Below, in pieces: positions 6,144 through 6,893 of a stretch of 6,893 bases of DNA. The stretch covers positions 1 through 6,893 of the forward strand of contig CAJYIL010000532.1 of assembly GCA_913774795.1 (NCBI GenBank), given 5' to 3'. Position 1 is the stretch's first letter, and each line of letters opens with the position of its first letter. The notes beneath the pieces were generated by a model. The model was not told where the DNA came from, made no database searches, and worked only from the letters and a program-made list of their open reading frames with translations. Origin of the DNA: Pseudobdellovibrionaceae bacterium (lineage in GTDB: Bacteria > Bdellovibrionota > Bdellovibrionia > Bdellovibrionales > JAMPXM01). The position numbers were made by a program, and so were the translations under genes.

Positions 6144-6274
6144 TCGCCGGTTGGTTATTAGCTGTTTTGTTCATCTGCATTTTTATGAAAGGCGCAAGCG
6201 ATGATGGCATTGAGTTGGAAGATCAAACAAGCACGATTGGACGCAGGACTGAGTCAGAACACTCTCGGACTTAG
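6140..6274 (+). CDS. Putative 44-residue single-pass membrane microprotein (GTG start, overlapping)
   Basis: A GTG at 6140 overlaps the preceding TGA by 4 nt (GTGA), the same geometry as other junctions in this cassette. It opens a frame that begins MIAGWLLAVLFICIFMKG, one uninterrupted hydrophobic segment of about 15 residues, followed by a polar tail ending near HSRT. The span 6144-6200 has no other gene, which would be unusual for so tight a cassette. Against it, there is no good Shine-Dalgarno site and the last 74 nt overlap the helix-turn-helix gene in another frame. Small membrane peptides are common in phage early regions (some inhibit host functions or act in lysis), but no function can be assigned. 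Confidence 0.42.
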   Translation: MIAGWLLAVLFICIFMKGASDDGIELEDQTSTIGRRTESEHSRT

Positions 6275-6452
6275 ACTTGGCTACACGTCCGGTCAGTTCA
6301 TATCGAACGTGGAGAGAGGAGTGATGAAGTTCCCTCTCTCGAAACTAAAAAACTTCGCCCGCATCACTGGGGCGGATAAGCGAGAACTCGTTGAGGCTTA
6401 CGCTGAAGACGCTCGTCAGCTCGCACGTAAAACCATTGGAATTAACGCCTAA
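6201..6452 (+). CDS. XRE-family helix-turn-helix transcriptional regulator
   Basis: This 83-residue protein is almost entirely one Cro/CI-type HTH domain. Residues 7-60 contain IKQARLDAGLSQNTLGLRLG (helices 1-2), then YTSGQFISNVERGVMKFP (recognition helix and the following N-E-R-G turn) and a final helix LSKLKNFARITGA. A charged helical tail (60-83) may support dimerisation. There is no protease or ligand domain, so it resembles a small Cro-like repressor or an antitoxin-type regulator. AAAGG at 6188-6192 stands 8 nt before the first ATG, and a second ATG follows at 6204. Candidate binding sites in the window are the GTTTA/TAAAC repeats near 4919-4959 and the palindromes at 6861-6888, either of which would make it an autoregulator of the cassette. 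That link is inferred. Confidence 0.88.
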   Translation: MMALSWKIKQARLDAGLSQNTLGLRLGYTSGQFISNVERGVMKFPLSKLKNFARITGADKRELVEAYAEDARQLARKTIGINA

Positions 6453-6468
6453 GAAGGCAGGAGAAGAG

Positions 6469-6792
6469 ATGAAAGAATCAGTCGCAGTCCGTGGAACGAT
6501 CGTTGAGATGAGAAAACAGGGTATGACGTTCCCTGCAATTGCAAAAGCATTGAATGAGCGTGGGATCAAAACAACTCGTGGAATGGCGTGGAACTCAGTT
6601 CGCGTTGCAAGCTACTTCACAAATGCCACACGCCAGAAAACAGGATCGGCAAAGAAGATCGCACAGCAGGCCGGGTCTAACGTTGATCAGGCGGAATTCA
6701 TTCTTGGCCTCATCCGTAACGTGTATTCGTCACAACAAACAACCGCGGTGAAGGCGAAGCTGATCTCCGCACTTGCTGGCGCGTACAACTAA
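6469..6792 (+). CDS. Small protein with recombinase-like HTH, no catalytic domain
   Basis: This is a 107-residue protein. The start at 6469 is set by AGGAG at 6459-6463, 5 nt upstream. The frame extends further upstream only within the HTH gene. Residues 10-50 (TIVEMRKQGMTFPAIAKALN, then RGIKTTRGMAWNSVRVASYF) match the pattern of the DNA-binding Recombinase domain of large serine recombinases: LRxxGxSxxxIAxxLNxxGixTxxGxxWxxxxVxxil. The serine-recombinase catalytic domain is absent, so it cannot be an integrase by itself. After a Lys/Gln-rich linker (54-70), residues 74-104 form another helical segment. It may be a DNA-binding regulator or accessory factor of the element. It follows the XRE gene by 16 nt and is the last gene in the window. 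Confidence 0.82.
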   Translation: MKESVAVRGTIVEMRKQGMTFPAIAKALNERGIKTTRGMAWNSVRVASYFTNATRQKTGSAKKIAQQAGSNVDQAEFILGLIRNVYSSQQTTAVKAKLISALAGAYN

Positions 6793-6801
6793 CAAAGGCG
6801 T

Positions 6802-6823
6802 TGCCGGTCGCTTGTAACCGGCA
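6802..6823 (+). other. Short GC-rich hairpin after the last gene
   Basis: TGCCGGT (6802-6808) and ACCGGCA (6817-6823) form a perfect 7-bp stem with an 8-nt loop, 10 nt after the last stop codon. It is placed like a terminator, but CCTGATCC follows instead of a T tract, so intrinsic termination is doubtful. It could instead be an mRNA 3'-end stabiliser or a protein-binding palindrome. Confidence 0.4.
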
Positions 6824-6860
6824 CCTGATCCGAGCTCTCTAAGCAGGCACCCGAGATCTT

Positions 6861-6893
6861 TCAAAGGCTCCTTTGACAAGACGTCTTGATTGG
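6861..6893 (+). promoter_or_regulatory. Two abutting palindromes over a consensus -35 box at the window edge
   Basis: TCAAAGGCTCCTTTGA (6861-6876, 7-bp arms around a 2-bp centre) is directly followed by the perfect 12-bp palindrome CAAGACGTCTTG (6877-6888). TTGACA, the exact sigma-70 -35 consensus, spans their junction at 6873-6878. A -10 box at normal spacing would begin near 6895, just beyond the window, so it cannot be confirmed. The layout is that of a repressor-controlled promoter for the next transcription unit. The rest of 6793-6893 shows no gene. Confidence 0.5.

Noticed and set aside
6820..6851. Direct repeat GGCACC at 6820-6825 and 6846-6851 as a possible iteron or attachment repeat
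   Set aside because: Only six identical bases, with no third copy, so chance is the simpler explanation.

Overview
The window looks like chromosome from a Gram-negative bacterium that makes many outer-membrane lipoproteins, joined on its right side to the left part of a phage-like or other mobile element. Four successive proteins carry lipobox-type signal peptides (BamB, a 138-residue lipoprotein, an M48 protease with a Tat-like motif, and a Thr/Lys-rich lipoprotein). This density, the gene mix and the moderate GC content remind me of Bdellovibrionota or a related predatory/delta-like lineage, but that placement is an inference from gene style, with no marker gene behind it.

Left part (1-4235), envelope genes, all on the plus strand. 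The window opens in the last 41 codons of an upstream gene whose position and helical composition suit a YfgM-like TPR protein. It overlaps bamB by 4 nt, and bamB in turn overlaps a small cysteine-containing lipoprotein gene. After 66 nt comes a second coupled pair: a Tat/lipobox M48 zinc metalloprotease followed, with a 4-nt overlap, by an NADPH-dependent FMN reductase family protein. A 142-nt gap leads to a low-complexity Thr/Ser- and Lys/His-rich lipoprotein with a very strong ribosome binding site. BamB belongs to outer-membrane protein assembly and the M48 protease may act in envelope quality control, so the first genes make a coherent envelope-maintenance group.

Boundary (4152-5032). 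A large imperfect hairpin (4179-4227) sits in front of a 170-residue membrane-anchored protein that resembles only the N-terminal propeptide part of bacterial reprolysin-like (M12B-type) metalloproteases. It stops where the catalytic domain should begin. The following 284 nt hold no gene, become AT-rich, and contain a nest of GTTTA/TAAAC inverted repeats over a plausible promoter.

Right part (5033-6893), compact phage-style cassette, all plus strand. An ERF-family single-strand annealing protein carrying an extra C-terminal domain is followed, mostly by 1-4 nt stop/start overlaps, by two small charged helical proteins (76 and 59 aa), a probable 44-aa single-pass membrane microprotein starting at GTG, an XRE-family helix-turn-helix protein and a 107-aa protein with a recombinase-like HTH but no catalytic domain. 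The cassette ends in a non-coding leader with a hairpin, two abutting palindromes and a perfect TTGACA -35 box at the window edge, which implies another regulated transcription unit beginning just outside. I see no tRNA, rRNA, CRISPR array, transposase or integrase.
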